Below are positions 16,090 through 26,056 of a stretch of DNA of 64,000 bases, piece after piece (the first letter of the stretch is position 1; the number at the start of each line of letters is the position of its first letter). The position numbers were made by a program, and so were the translations under genes. The DNA comes from Gemmatimonadales bacterium. Lineage in GTDB: Bacteria; Gemmatimonadota; Gemmatimonadetes; Gemmatimonadales; GWC2-71-9. Location: the NCBI GenBank assembly GCA_019637315.1, contig JAHBVU010000003.1:1-64000 (forward strand), in the 5' to 3' direction. The notes below the pieces were generated by a model, which saw nothing but the letters and a program-made list of their open reading frames with translations, searched no databases and was not told where the DNA came from.

Positions 16090-17964
16090 ATGACCGCGAC
16101 TGCAGAGCCCCGCCCCACCGCGCGCCCAGCCACCGGACGAGAGGCCGAGCAGGCCGCGCGCGACACCGCCGAAGCGGCCCGCGAAACGGAGTGGAACGAC
16201 AGCTTCGTCAAAGAACTCTTCGAGGGCAACCTCCGGCTCGACCTGATTCATCCTTTTCCCGAGCCCAAAGCCGAGGACGTTGCCCGTGCGGAACCGTTCC
16301 TGGAGGCCCTGGAGCAGTTCCTGCTCACCAAAGTCGACGCGGACCGGATCGATGAAGACGGTCAGGTCCCGCCTGACGTCGTCGAGGGGCTCCGCAAGCT
16401 GGGCGCGTTCGGGATCAAGGTGCCCGAGGCGTTCGGAGGCAAGGGGCTGAGCCAGTTGATGTACACGCGGGCCATTGCGATGACCTCGAGCATCTGCGGG
16501 AACCTGACCGCACTGCTGTCCGCCAGCCAGTCGATCGGCGTTCCCGTTCCCCTCAAGTTGTTCGGCACGCCTGAGCAGCAGAAGAAATACTTTCCGCGGC
16601 TGGCGAGCGGGCAGATCTCCGCGTTTGCCTTGACCGAGAACGACGCGGGGTCCGACCCGGCCGGCCTGTCCACCTCGGCGCGCTTGAGCGAGGACGGAAA
16701 GCACTGGATCCTCTCCGGCGAGAAGCTCTGGTGTACCAACGGCACGGTGGCCGACGTGATGGTGGTCATGGCCCGCACCGGCCCCAAGGCAATCACGGCG
16801 TTCATCGTCGAGGCGGATTGGCCCGGCGTCGAAGTGGTCCAGCGTCTGCACTTCATGGGATTGCGGGCCCTGGAGAACGGCATCCTCCGGTTTCACGACG
16901 TCAAGGTTCCGGTCGAGAACGTGCTCTGGGGCGAAGGCAAGGGACTCAAGCTTGCCCTCATCACGCTCAATACCGGGCGCTTGACCCTGCCGGCATCGTG
17001 CGTGACCGGTGCCAAACGGATGCTCGAGATCGCGCGCCGCTGGGCATCCGAGCGGGTGCAATGGGGCCAGCCGATCGGGAAACACGACGCCATCGCGCAG
17101 AAGGTCGGTCGGATGGCCGCAGAGACGTTTGCCCTCGAAGCCGTCAGCGATCTGTGCTCGCTGCTGGCCGATCGACCCAAGACCGACATTCGGCTCGAAG
17201 CCGCGATTGCCAAGATGTGGAACTCCGAGGTCGGCTGGCGGATCGTCGATGATACGCTGCAGATCAAGGGCGGGCGCGGCTATGAGACGGCAGCCTCCCT
17301 CAAATCACGGGGAGAGCGGCCCGACCCGGTCGAACGGGCGCTGCGCGACTGGCGCATCAACCTGATCTTCGAGGGCAGCTCCGAGATCATGCGGCTCTTC
17401 ATTGCCCGCGAGGCCGTCGACACCCATCTCAAGGTCGCCGGGAAGCTGATCGACCCGCGCTCGTCGTTCGGCGACAAACTCGGCGCACTCCTCAAAGCAG
17501 GCCTCTTCTATGCCTGGTGGTATCCCAAGCAGTACCTCGGATGGGCCCTGCCGCCTCGCTATGCCGAGTTCGGGCCGCTGGCCAAGCACCTGCGGTTCGT
17601 CAACCGTGCCTCCCGTCGCCTGGCCCGCAACCTGTTCCACGCGATGATCCGCTTCGGACCGCGGCTCGAGAAGAAGCAATCTGTGCTGTTCCGCATGGTC
17701 GAGATTGGAGCGGACCTCTTTGCCATGAGCGCCGTAGTCTCCAAGGCCCAGCTGCTCGCCAAACAAGATCCGAGCAACCGCGGGCCGATCGAGCTCGCCG
17801 ATCTGTTCTGCCGGCAGACGAGCTGGCGTATTACCGTTCGGTTCGAAGAAATCTTCGGTAACGACGACGACCGTGCCTACCGGCTAGCCCAGGACGTGAT
17901 GAAGCAGGAGTACGTCTGGCTCGAGGAGGGCATCGCAGGGTGGGAGGGCCGGAAAAAGCCCTGA
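16090..17964 (+). CDS. Acyl-CoA dehydrogenase
   Basis: This 624-residue FAD enzyme carries out the first step of beta-oxidation. The N-terminal helical domain is preceded by about 45 polar residues rich in Ala, Glu and Arg. FAD and substrate motifs are AFALTENDAGSDPAGLSTSA and WCTNGTVADVMVVMART. The Arg/Gln-containing helix is SERVQWGQPIGKHDAIAQKV. The catalytic base is probably the Glu of IFEGSSEIMRLF. A C-terminal extension of about 160 residues, beyond the usual 380-residue core, resembles the long VLCAD/ACAD9-type bacterial enzymes. The ATG at 16090 follows a GGAG site. It is downstream of a TetR regulator. Confidence 0.92.
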   Translation: MTATAEPRPTARPATGREAEQAARDTAEAARETEWNDSFVKELFEGNLRLDLIHPFPEPKAEDVARAEPFLEALEQFLLTKVDADRIDEDGQVPPDVVEGLRKLGAFGIKVPEAFGGKGLSQLMYTRAIAMTSSICGNLTALLSASQSIGVPVPLKLFGTPEQQKKYFPRLASGQISAFALTENDAGSDPAGLSTSARLSEDGKHWILSGEKLWCTNGTVADVMVVMARTGPKAITAFIVEADWPGVEVVQRLHFMGLRALENGILRFHDVKVPVENVLWGEGKGLKLALITLNTGRLTLPASCVTGAKRMLEIARRWASERVQWGQPIGKHDAIAQKVGRMAAETFALEAVSDLCSLLADRPKTDIRLEAAIAKMWNSEVGWRIVDDTLQIKGGRGYETAASLKSRGERPDPVERALRDWRINLIFEGSSEIMRLFIAREAVDTHLKVAGKLIDPRSSFGDKLGALLKAGLFYAWWYPKQYLGWALPPRYAEFGPLAKHLRFVNRASRRLARNLFHAMIRFGPRLEKKQSVLFRMVEIGADLFAMSAVVSKAQLLAKQDPSNRGPIELADLFCRQTSWRITVRFEEIFGNDDDRAYRLAQDVMKQEYVWLEEGIAGWEGRKKP

Positions 17965-17971
17965 GGACCAG

Positions 17972-18005
17972 AGCCGCTCGCGCGAATCGCTTGCGGCGAG
18001 CGGCT
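17972..18005 (+). terminator. Hairpin after acyl-CoA dehydrogenase
   Basis: Perfect 10-bp arms (AGCCGCTCGC and its complement) enclose a 14-base loop, 7 bp after the stop codon. No U-tract follows. It may end the TetR-dehydrogenase transcript or lie in the queF leader. Confidence 0.45.
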
Positions 18006-18050
18006 GGCCGGAGGCCCGACTAGATTGCGCCCCGACCGGAGGAAGTGACC

Positions 18051-18440
18051 ATGGCGACAGCTGAAGGCAGGACCATCCCGTTCGTCGGCCCAGAGCACAT
18101 CGATGTCGCGGTGCTTGAAACTTTTGCGTATGACGGACCGGATCAGGACATCGTGACGGAGACGGACGAGTTCAGCGCGGTCTGCCCCTACAGCGGGCTG
18201 CCGGACTACGCCACGTTGACGATCAGCTACACGCCAGGCACGAGCTGCATCGAGCTCAAGAGCCTCAAGTATTACATTACCAGCTATCGTAACGTCGGAA
18301 TCTTCCAGGAACATGCCACGGCGCGGATTGCCGAGGATCTCTTCCGGGTGCTTGCCCCCAAGCGTCTTTCCGTTCGGACCCTCTACAACGTACGGGGCGG
18401 CTTCGAGACCACCTGCACGGTGTCGCTGCCCGCCGCCTAA
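18051..18440 (+). CDS. queF: NADPH-dependent preQ0 reductase QueF
   Basis: This 129-residue unimodular QueF reduces 7-cyano-7-deazaguanine (preQ0) to preQ1 in queuosine synthesis. The catalytic Cys is in SAVCPYSGLPDYAT, which also holds the Asp. The family signature ELKSLKYY (E-x-K-S-x-K-x-x) follows, then the SYRNVGIFQEHA segment with the binding Glu and His. The ATG at 18051 sits behind GGAGGAAG. It lies 5.6 kb from queC and queE on the same strand. Its stop overlaps the end of the convergent gene. Confidence 0.95.
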   Translation: MATAEGRTIPFVGPEHIDVAVLETFAYDGPDQDIVTETDEFSAVCPYSGLPDYATLTISYTPGTSCIELKSLKYYITSYRNVGIFQEHATARIAEDLFRVLAPKRLSVRTLYNVRGGFETTCTVSLPAA

Positions 18441-19165
18441 CGTTCGGCCCGCGCCGTCTCGGCCGACCAGCCGTCGCGGGCCGCGAGCAGCGCCCGCCCC
18501 AGCCGGCGCGCGGATGGGGCCTGGCGGTCAATCTCCTGGCGCGCCCGCTCCGGGACGCCCTGGTGGTACAAGGTACGCAGAACCTGATCCAATTCCCTGA
18601 CCAGGTCGTGGATCGGCTCGCCGATCGACGGACGGGACCAGACCGGCACCTGACGCAGTTGGGTCACCAGTTCGGCTGGAGCGTCGTTGGAGAGCAAGAC
18701 GTCGAGCACATCCGCTACGAAGTCACGACGCCCCTGCAGGAAGCATCGTGCGGTGGCCGCGGCTACGAGCGCTGCAAACCAACCCAGGGCACTCGGATCG
18801 AGCAAACGCGCCGCGTAGTACACTCCCGAATACAGATTCCGGGGCTGGTGGGCCAGCCTGGTAGCCATCCCGACCGTTACGACTGCAGCACCGAGCCCCG
18901 GACCGAATGCGTCGTCGGGTGCGGGCATACCGTGCTCTCCCAGCCAGCGAACGGCGCGCGCCACCACGGGACACTCGCAAGCGTTCGAGATCTGCCCCCA
19001 CCGTGCCGCAAGCCGTCCGAAGTCGGGGGACGATCGCTGAAGTTCCTCGTCGAGCAGCCCTGCCAGGGTCGCTTCGCCAGGACGCGGCAACGCGGGCGGA
19101 AAGAGGGCGATCCGCAAACCATCGGCGCGGGCGGCTGAATCGAGGGGCGGTATGATCGAAGGCAC
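18437..19165 (-). CDS. Unassigned helical protein, possibly a degenerate ADP-ribosylglycohydrolase-like fold
   Basis: I cannot assign this 242-residue protein. It is soluble and largely helical, with no signal peptide. The segment FGPGLGAAVVTVGMATRLAH followed by FAALVAAATARCFL recalls the helix layout of ADP-ribosylglycohydrolases. The metal-binding DDT and D-x-D motifs of that family are absent, so activity would not be expected. This resemblance is a weak impression. It stands alone between queF (convergent, overlapping ends) and citrate synthase (divergent). Codon usage looks like its neighbours. Confidence 0.65.
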   Translation of the reverse strand: MPSIIPPLDSAARADGLRIALFPPALPRPGEATLAGLLDEELQRSSPDFGRLAARWGQISNACECPVVARAVRWLGEHGMPAPDDAFGPGLGAAVVTVGMATRLAHQPRNLYSGVYYAARLLDPSALGWFAALVAAATARCFLQGRRDFVADVLDVLLSNDAPAELVTQLRQVPVWSRPSIGEPIHDLVRELDQVLRTLYHQGVPERARQEIDRQAPSARRLGRALLAARDGWSAETARAER

Positions 19166-19335
19166 GGCGGAAGATAATCGGGTTGCGTATCTTCGCTCAG
19201 AGCGAAAAAGGGGTCGAAATTCCGAGCAGCGGGAGGCCTGGTCTTCCTTCCTCTGCTATGTTTCGCGCAGCACAACTCGACCGTGCGCGCTGGCGTGCGC
19301 AGATGCCGTTCCAATCAGCTGAAAGAAGGTTTGCG

Positions 19336-20622
<1,287 letters not shown>

Positions 20623-20646
20623 CCCGATCGCTCCGCATCTATGACG

Positions 20647-20680
20647 AAGAGGGCGGGCCCGGATCGAGGCCCGCCCTCTT
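20647..20680. terminator. Bidirectional terminator between gltA and speA
   Basis: A 13-bp perfect stem (AAGAGGGCGGGCC with complement GGCCCGCCCTCTT) encloses an 8-base loop. A short T-run follows on the plus strand. It sits 24 bp after the gltA stop and 22 bp beyond the speA stop, so it can serve both convergent genes. Confidence 0.85.
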
Positions 20681-20702
20681 TCGCGTTCCCCCCTGCGAAC
20701 CG

Positions 20703-22667
20703 TCAGCCGTTGGCTGCGTCGTCCCGATCGACCGGTTCGCCAACCGGAATGTCGCCCTCGAGATAGGTGTAGCCTTCGAGCCCGGCGACATAGTCCGCGA
20801 TGAAGGCATTCGCCTCGTTGCGGCTCAAGCCCTCAGCCCGGGCCACCTTGCGACGGAAATTGGCCAGCAGGTCTGACGCCTTGAACTGCACATAGTTGAG
20901 CACTTCGGTCACGGTATCGCCATGCACCAGATCGGTAATCTCGTATCCGGTCGGGGTGGCCCGAACGTGAACGGCGTTGGTGTCGCCAAACAGGTTGTGC
21001 AGATCGCCCAGAATCTCCTGGTAGGCGCCCGCCAGGAAGATGCCGAGGATGTACGGTTCGCCCGGCCGATGCGGGTGCAGCTCGAGACTTGGCTTGCCCT
21101 TGCGACCGCCGGCAAAACGATCGATCACGCCGTCGGAATCGCAGGTGATGTCCTGGATGGTCCCGCGTCGAATCGGCTGCTCATCGAGCCGATGAATCGG
21201 CATGATCGGGAAGAGCTGATCGATGGCCCAGTGGTCCGGCAACGACTGAAACAGCGAGAAATTGCAGAAGTAGCGGTCAACCAGCGCCGTTTCGATGTGG
21301 TTGAGGATTTCCGTATACGCGGAGCGATCCTCGCGCGCAATCAGCTTCGCGATCGCGTTGATGGTGCAGAGGTAGAGTTCCTCGATGTTGGCAAGCTCGC
21401 GCAACGTGATCGCGTCGCTGGCAAACAGTTCCTGGACCCGTTCCTTGGCAGCAATCGCATCGTGGAACGCTTCCTCGACCCGGTCCAGCGAAAGCGACTC
21501 GAGATTCTCGTGCAACTCGACCAGGACGCGGTGATCGTCGGGCCGCAACGGCGGGACCTTCGGGTCGGTCTGCGCCTCGACATCCGTGACATTGACGAGC
21601 AACAGGGAGTGATGCGCCGTCAACGCTCGACCTGACTCCGAGATCAGATTCGGCATCGGAATGCCCTGCTCCCGGCAGATCGTGCCAAGCCCGTACACGA
21701 TGTCGTTGGCGTATTCCCGCGTCGTGTAGTTCATGCTGGCGGGTCGGGTGGTCTTGGACCCCTCGTAGTCGACGCCGAGCCCTCCACCCACGTCGACATG
21801 GGTCAGGTCAAAGCCCATTTCTCGAATCTCGACGTAGAATCGCCCGATCTCTTCGAGTGCTGCCTTGATGTAACGAATGTCCGTGATCTGGCTGCCCAGA
21901 TGAAAATGCAGCAGCTTGAGGATGTCTTTCCGCCCCATCCGGTCGAGCTTCTCGAGCAGTCGCAAGAGTTGCGGAGCACTCAAGCCGAACTTTGACTTCT
22001 CACCGCCGCTCTTGGCCCAGCGCCCCGCGCCTTCGGTTGCCAGCTTGATACGGACCCCAATGATGGGGACGACCCCGAGCTCCTCGGCTACCTGAAGTAC
22101 CAAGTCGAGTTCCGAGGACTGCTCCAACACGATGAAGACGGTGTGTCCGAGCTTCTGCGCCATCAGGGCAAAGCGCAGAAACTCCTCGTCCTTGTAGCCA
22201 TTGCAGACAATCAGGTGGTCGGTTCGGTCCGTGGTACCGAGCACCGCCTGGAGTTCGGGCTTGCTGCCGCACTCGAGGCCCAGCCCGAACGGCGCGCCGG
22301 CTTCGAGGATCTCCTCGATGACATGGCGCTGCTGATTGACCTTGATCGGATATACCGTGGTGTATTTCGCCTCGTACCCGAACTCGTCGATGGCCCGCGC
22401 AAACTCCTTGGCCAGCAACTCGATCCGAGACTGCAGGATATCCGAGAAACGAATCAGGAGCGGAAGCGGAACGCCCTGCGCGTTGAGGTCGAGAGCGAGG
22501 CGGTAGAGATCGAGCGCGACACCATTGCTCGGATCGGGATGGACCGTGACATGACCCTCCGCATTGATGCGGAAGAACCCCTGCCCCCAACCCATCATGT
22601 TGTAGAGCTTCTCTGCGTCCTTGACGGACCACGACGAGGTGCTGATCGAAACCTCCTGCAAGGACAA
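20703..22667 (-). CDS. speA: Biosynthetic arginine decarboxylase
   Basis: This PLP enzyme of about 654 residues converts arginine to agmatine for polyamine synthesis. It is a fold-III decarboxylase: the PLP lysine lies in YPIKVNQQRHVI, the glycine-rich site is in VDVGGGLGVDYEGS, and LLHFHLGSQITDIRYI is typical of SpeA. The length matches SpeA. The start is uncertain. The first in-frame TTG (22667) has no ribosome-binding site. A perfect AGGAGG lies five bases before an ATC codon at 22646-22644, and the next ATG is after conserved residues. No agmatinase or agmatine deiminase lies nearby. Confidence 0.95.
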   Translation of the reverse strand: MSLQEVSISTSSWSVKDAEKLYNMMGWGQGFFRINAEGHVTVHPDPSNGVALDLYRLALDLNAQGVPLPLLIRFSDILQSRIELLAKEFARAIDEFGYEAKYTTVYPIKVNQQRHVIEEILEAGAPFGLGLECGSKPELQAVLGTTDRTDHLIVCNGYKDEEFLRFALMAQKLGHTVFIVLEQSSELDLVLQVAEELGVVPIIGVRIKLATEGAGRWAKSGGEKSKFGLSAPQLLRLLEKLDRMGRKDILKLLHFHLGSQITDIRYIKAALEEIGRFYVEIREMGFDLTHVDVGGGLGVDYEGSKTTRPASMNYTTREYANDIVYGLGTICREQGIPMPNLISESGRALTAHHSLLLVNVTDVEAQTDPKVPPLRPDDHRVLVELHENLESLSLDRVEEAFHDAIAAKERVQELFASDAITLRELANIEELYLCTINAIAKLIAREDRSAYTEILNHIETALVDRYFCNFSLFQSLPDHWAIDQLFPIMPIHRLDEQPIRRGTIQDITCDSDGVIDRFAGGRKGKPSLELHPHRPGEPYILGIFLAGAYQEILGDLHNLFGDTNAVHVRATPTGYEITDLVHGDTVTEVLNYVQFKASDLLANFRRKVARAEGLSRNEANAFIADYVAGLEGYTYLEGDIPVGEPVDRDDAANG

Positions 22668-22735
22668 GACGTGCGACGGCGGAACAATTTAGGGACGTCG
22701 ACCCGCCCTGGCGAGAGGCAGCGCTATCTTTGGGT

Positions 22736-24103
22736 ATGCAGATCGACCGAGTGACCGAGATCCTCTCGCCGGCTGACGCGATCTTCGCCTGGCACGAACG
22801 GCCCGGTGCGCTCGAGCGCCTGACCCCGCCCTGGCAGCCCGTGGAGGTCACCTCCGATCCCGGGCCCCTCGAGGCGGGGCGGACCGTCGCCCTGCGGATC
22901 AAGGTCGGGCCGGTGGCGCTGCGGTGGATTGCCCGCTACGAGTCGGTCAGCCCGGGCGCCGGCTTTGTCGACATCCAGGAGCGGGGGCCGTTCGACCGCT
23001 GGCGGCATACCCATCGCTTCGATGCCCTCGATCCGAATCGCACCGCGGTTTCCGACACGATCGACTTCGAGGCTCCTGCCGGGCCACTGGGCAGCCTGGC
23101 CGAGCCGGCGATCCGGCAACGGATTCGGCGGCTGCTTCGCTACCGGCACGACGTGATGGCCGCCGACCTCGCCTGGCACGCCCGCTACGCATCCCTGCCC
23201 CGGCAAACGGTGGCAATTACCGGCGCATCCGGATTGGTCGGCGCCGCGCTGAGTGCGCTGCTCACCACCGGTGGGCACCGAGTCAGGCCGATGGTGCGGC
23301 GTGCTCCCGGCCCCGGGGAGATTGCCTGGGATCCGAAGCGGGGCATGAACCCGGCTGACCTCGAGGGCGTCGACGCCGTGGTCCACCTGGCGGGGGAGGC
23401 GATCGTCAGCGGGCGCTGGACCGCAGAGCAGAAGCGGCGGATCCGCGACAGCCGTGTCGCCGGCACCGGGACGATCGCTGATGCGATTGCCCGCGCGCCC
23501 AACGGGCCCAAGGTCCTGATCTCGGCTTCGGCCATGGGGATCTACGGCGACCGCGGCAACGAGATGCTCGATGACGAGGCAGCACCGGGGCAAGGGTTCC
23601 TCCCGGAGCTTGCGGGCCAGTGGGAGGCTGCAACGGCACCGGCCGCGCACGCCGGGGTCCGGGTTGCTCAGGCCCGCTTCGGTCTGATCCTGTCACCGGC
23701 CGGAGGTCTGCTTCAGCGGATGCTGCCCCCGTTCCGGCTTGGAATCGGCGGCCCGCTCGGAAACGGGTCGCAATGGATGAGTTGGATCTCGATCGACGAT
23801 TGCATCACCGGGCTCGGCCACCTGCTCTTCAATCCGCTGCAGGGCGCGTTCAACTTCGGATCGCCCGAACCGGTGACCAACCGCGATTTCACCAGAACGC
23901 TGGGCCGCGTGCTGCGGCGGCCGACATTCTTTCCGGTTCCAAAGACCGCCCTCCGGCTCGTCTTTGGCGAGTTGGCCGATGCCGGGATCCTGGCCAGCAC
24001 GCGGATGGCACCGACACGCTTGCTGGCGAGTGACTTCAGCTTCAGGCACCGGGAACTCGAACCGGCGCTGCGGCACCTGCTGGGTCGCCACCGGCACGCA
24101 TGA
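22736..24103 (+). CDS. TIGR01777-family epimerase-like protein with N-terminal SRPBCC domain
   Basis: This 455-residue protein has two parts. Residues 1-145 resemble a START/SRPBCC ligand-binding domain ([20 protein letters not shown]). Residues 155-455 are an atypical short-chain dehydrogenase of the TIGR01777/YfcH type: [12 protein letters not shown] binds the dinucleotide, then [14 protein letters not shown] and [13 protein letters not shown]. The fusion is common in this family and the biochemical role is unknown. Its stop overlaps queC as ATGA, so it opens the que operon. A role in queuosine synthesis is not implied by the sequence. Confidence 0.88.
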   Translation: MQIDRVTEILSPADAIFAWHERPGALERLTPPWQPVEVTSDPGPLEAGRTVALRIKVGPVALRWIARYESVSPGAGFVDIQERGPFDRWRHTHRFDALDPNRTAVSDTIDFEAPAGPLGSLAEPAIRQRIRRLLRYRHDVMAADLAWHARYASLPRQTVAITGASGLVGAALSALLTTGGHRVRPMVRRAPGPGEIAWDPKRGMNPADLEGVDAVVHLAGEAIVSGRWTAEQKRRIRDSRVAGTGTIADAIARAPNGPKVLISASAMGIYGDRGNEMLDDEAAPGQGFLPELAGQWEAATAPAAHAGVRVAQARFGLILSPAGGLLQRMLPPFRLGIGGPLGNGSQWMSWISIDDCITGLGHLLFNPLQGAFNFGSPEPVTNRDFTRTLGRVLRRPTFFPVPKTALRLVFGELADAGILASTRMAPTRLLASDFSFRHRELEPALRHLLGRHRHA

Positions 24104-24789
24104 GTGCAGCGGCCGTCATCCTGCTCAGCGGAGGCCTCGATTCCGCCAGCGCTCTGGCAACGGCCAAGGCGCTCGGGCTCACTCCCTACGCGTTGAGCTT
24201 CCGATATGGCCAGCGCCATGTGGCCGAGATCCGAGCAGCCCAAGCGGTTGCTGCGCACCTCGGGGTGGCTCGCCACATCGTGGTCGACATCGACCTCCGG
24301 GTCTTCGGCGGCTCGGCCCTGACCGCCGACATCCCGGTGCCGGTCGACCGCACGGCCGACGCCGCGACCGCGGGCATCCCGATCACCTACGTGCCGGCTC
24401 GCAATACCATCTTTCTTTCGTATGCGCTTGCCTGGGCCGAAGTGCTGGAAGCCCGCGACATCGTAATCGGCGTCAACGCGGTCGACTATAGCGGGTATCC
24501 TGACTGCCGACCGGAGTACATCGCCGCGTTCCAGACCATGGCCAACCTGGCCACCAAGGCCGCGATCGACGGCAACCGCGTGACCATCCATACCCCGCTG
24601 ATCTGGCTCTCGAAAGCCCAGATCATCCAGCGTGGCCTCGATCTCGGTGTCGACTTCGGCCTGACCCGCAGTTGCTATCAGTTGACTGACGAAGGCCTCT
24701 CGTGTGGTCGCTGCGACGCCTGCAGCATCCGCCTGCGTGGGTTTGCCGAGCTGGGGCTGACCGACCCGGCACCGTACCTGACGAGTTGA
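24100..24789 (+). CDS. queC: 7-cyano-7-deazaguanine synthase QueC
   Basis: This 229-residue enzyme of the PP-loop ATPase family converts 7-carboxy-7-deazaguanine to preQ0 with ammonia and ATP. The PP-loop is [13 protein letters not shown]. Other signatures are [23 protein letters not shown] and [18 protein letters not shown] zinc site near the C-terminus has Cys in TRSCYQ and CGRCDAC. It overlaps the upstream epimerase gene and lies 4 bp before queE. Confidence 0.96.
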   Translation: MSAAAVILLSGGLDSASALATAKALGLTPYALSFRYGQRHVAEIRAAQAVAAHLGVARHIVVDIDLRVFGGSALTADIPVPVDRTADAATAGIPITYVPARNTIFLSYALAWAEVLEARDIVIGVNAVDYSGYPDCRPEYIAAFQTMANLATKAAIDGNRVTIHTPLIWLSKAQIIQRGLDLGVDFGLTRSCYQLTDEGLSCGRCDACSIRLRGFAELGLTDPAPYLTS

Positions 24790-24793
24790 GACC

Positions 24794-25435
24794 GTGTCAT
24801 ACGCCGTCAAAGAGATCTATTTCACCTTGCAGGGCGAGGGTGCCCAGACCGGCCGGGCCGCCGTATTCTGCCGCTTTGCCGGGTGTAACCTGTGGACCGG
24901 GCGTGAGCACGACCGCGGCTCGGCCGTTTGCCAGTTCTGTGACACCGACTTCGTTGGAACCGATGGTCCGGGTGGCGGGAGGTTCGGGACCCCGGCTGCG
25001 CTGGCGGCGGCCATTGGCGCCATGTGGCCGGAAGGTGGCGGGCCGTCGAGCCGGCCCTATGTCGTGTTTACCGGGGGGGAACCCCTGCTGCAGCTCGATC
25101 CGCCGTTGATCGAGGCAGTTCACGCGCTGGGATTCGAAACTGCCATCGAAACCAACGGAACCCTGCCCGTGCCGCCAGGCGTCGACTGGGTCTGTGTCAG
25201 CCCCAAGGCAGCGAGCACACTGGCCGTGACTCGCGGCGACGAGCTCAAGCTCGTCTATCCACAGGAAACCGCTCGGCCCGAGCGGTTTGCCGACCTGGCA
25301 TTCCGGCACTTCTTTCTGCAGCCGATGGACGGACCGGATCGAGAGGCCAACACCCAAGCCGCGATTGCCTATTGTCTGGCGCACCCCGCGTGGCGATTGT
25401 CCCTGCAGACTCACAAGCTGACCGGACTCCGATAG
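24794..25435 (+). CDS. queE: 7-carboxy-7-deazaguanine synthase QueE (radical SAM)
   Basis: This 213-residue radical SAM enzyme converts 6-carboxytetrahydropterin to 7-carboxy-7-deazaguanine. The cluster motif is CNLWTGREHDRGSAVCQFC, the long CX14CX2C variant with an insert between the first two Cys. FTGGEPLLQLD is the SAM-binding GGEPL motif, and YFTLQGEGAQTGR is the usual start. The GTG at 24794 comes 4 bp after queC. The QueD enzyme that makes its substrate is not in the window. Confidence 0.95.
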   Translation: MSYAVKEIYFTLQGEGAQTGRAAVFCRFAGCNLWTGREHDRGSAVCQFCDTDFVGTDGPGGGRFGTPAALAAAIGAMWPEGGGPSSRPYVVFTGGEPLLQLDPPLIEAVHALGFETAIETNGTLPVPPGVDWVCVSPKAASTLAVTRGDELKLVYPQETARPERFADLAFRHFFLQPMDGPDREANTQAAIAYCLAHPAWRLSLQTHKLTGLR

Positions 25436-25438
25436 CCC

Positions 25439-26053
25439 GTGTACTCCGACCGAATTCATCACGCGCTCGCCTTCGCGGCCAAACACCATCCCGAACGCAT
25501 CTCCCGCTACGACGGGCAGTCCTGCCTGATTCGCGCCTCGAGCGTTGCCGTCATCCTGGCGCGTTTCGGCGCCGACGAGTCCACCATCGTCGCCGGGATT
25601 CTGAAGCACCTTGCTGACGCGGTGCCCATCACCAGAACACCCTCGCTGGCCCAGGAAATCGACCGGAAATTCGGTGCGCCCGTGGCCGCGATGGTGGCGG
25701 CCTCAACCGAGCCCCGATTCGATGTCCTCGGGCGGGAACGGACCTGGAAGACCTGCCGTCTCGAGTACCTCGCGCAGATTGCCGAGGCCACACCCCTGGC
25801 GGTCGATATCTGCGTAGCGGAGGAACTGCATCGGATCGGCGCCGCGCTGGTCTCCATCCGGCGTCTGGGCATCGAGTATCACGAGACGGTCGGGCAAGAC
25901 AACATCGGCAGCCCCAAGTCCGCCGAAACCCTCTGGTGGCTCGGCATTCTGGGCGACACGCTGGAGCGGCACCAGACCTGGAACCACCCGGTCATGATGG
26001 AGGCGTTCCGCAACTCGGCCGACGAGTTGAGGCAGCGCCTCAGGGCGGGCTAG
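25439..26053 (+). CDS. HD-domain-like (RelA/SpoT-type) protein with degenerate metal site
   Basis: This 204-residue protein has the helical order of the SpoT/MESH1 HD hydrolase: RIHHALAFAAKHHPERISRYDG near the N-terminus, then SVAVILARFGADESTIVAGILKHLADAV. In active enzymes that second segment carries the metal-binding HD pair, as in LLHDVVEDT. Here the position reads KHLAD, so the HD pair is not conserved. Later, ATPLAVDICVAEELHRIG sits where the second Asp motif is expected. It begins with GTG 3 bp after queE. A regulatory or altered-substrate role is possible, and ppGpp hydrolysis is doubtful. Confidence 0.7.
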   Translation: MYSDRIHHALAFAAKHHPERISRYDGQSCLIRASSVAVILARFGADESTIVAGILKHLADAVPITRTPSLAQEIDRKFGAPVAAMVAASTEPRFDVLGRERTWKTCRLEYLAQIAEATPLAVDICVAEELHRIGAALVSIRRLGIEYHETVGQDNIGSPKSAETLWWLGILGDTLERHQTWNHPVMMEAFRNSADELRQRLRAG

Positions 26054-26056
26054 ACC

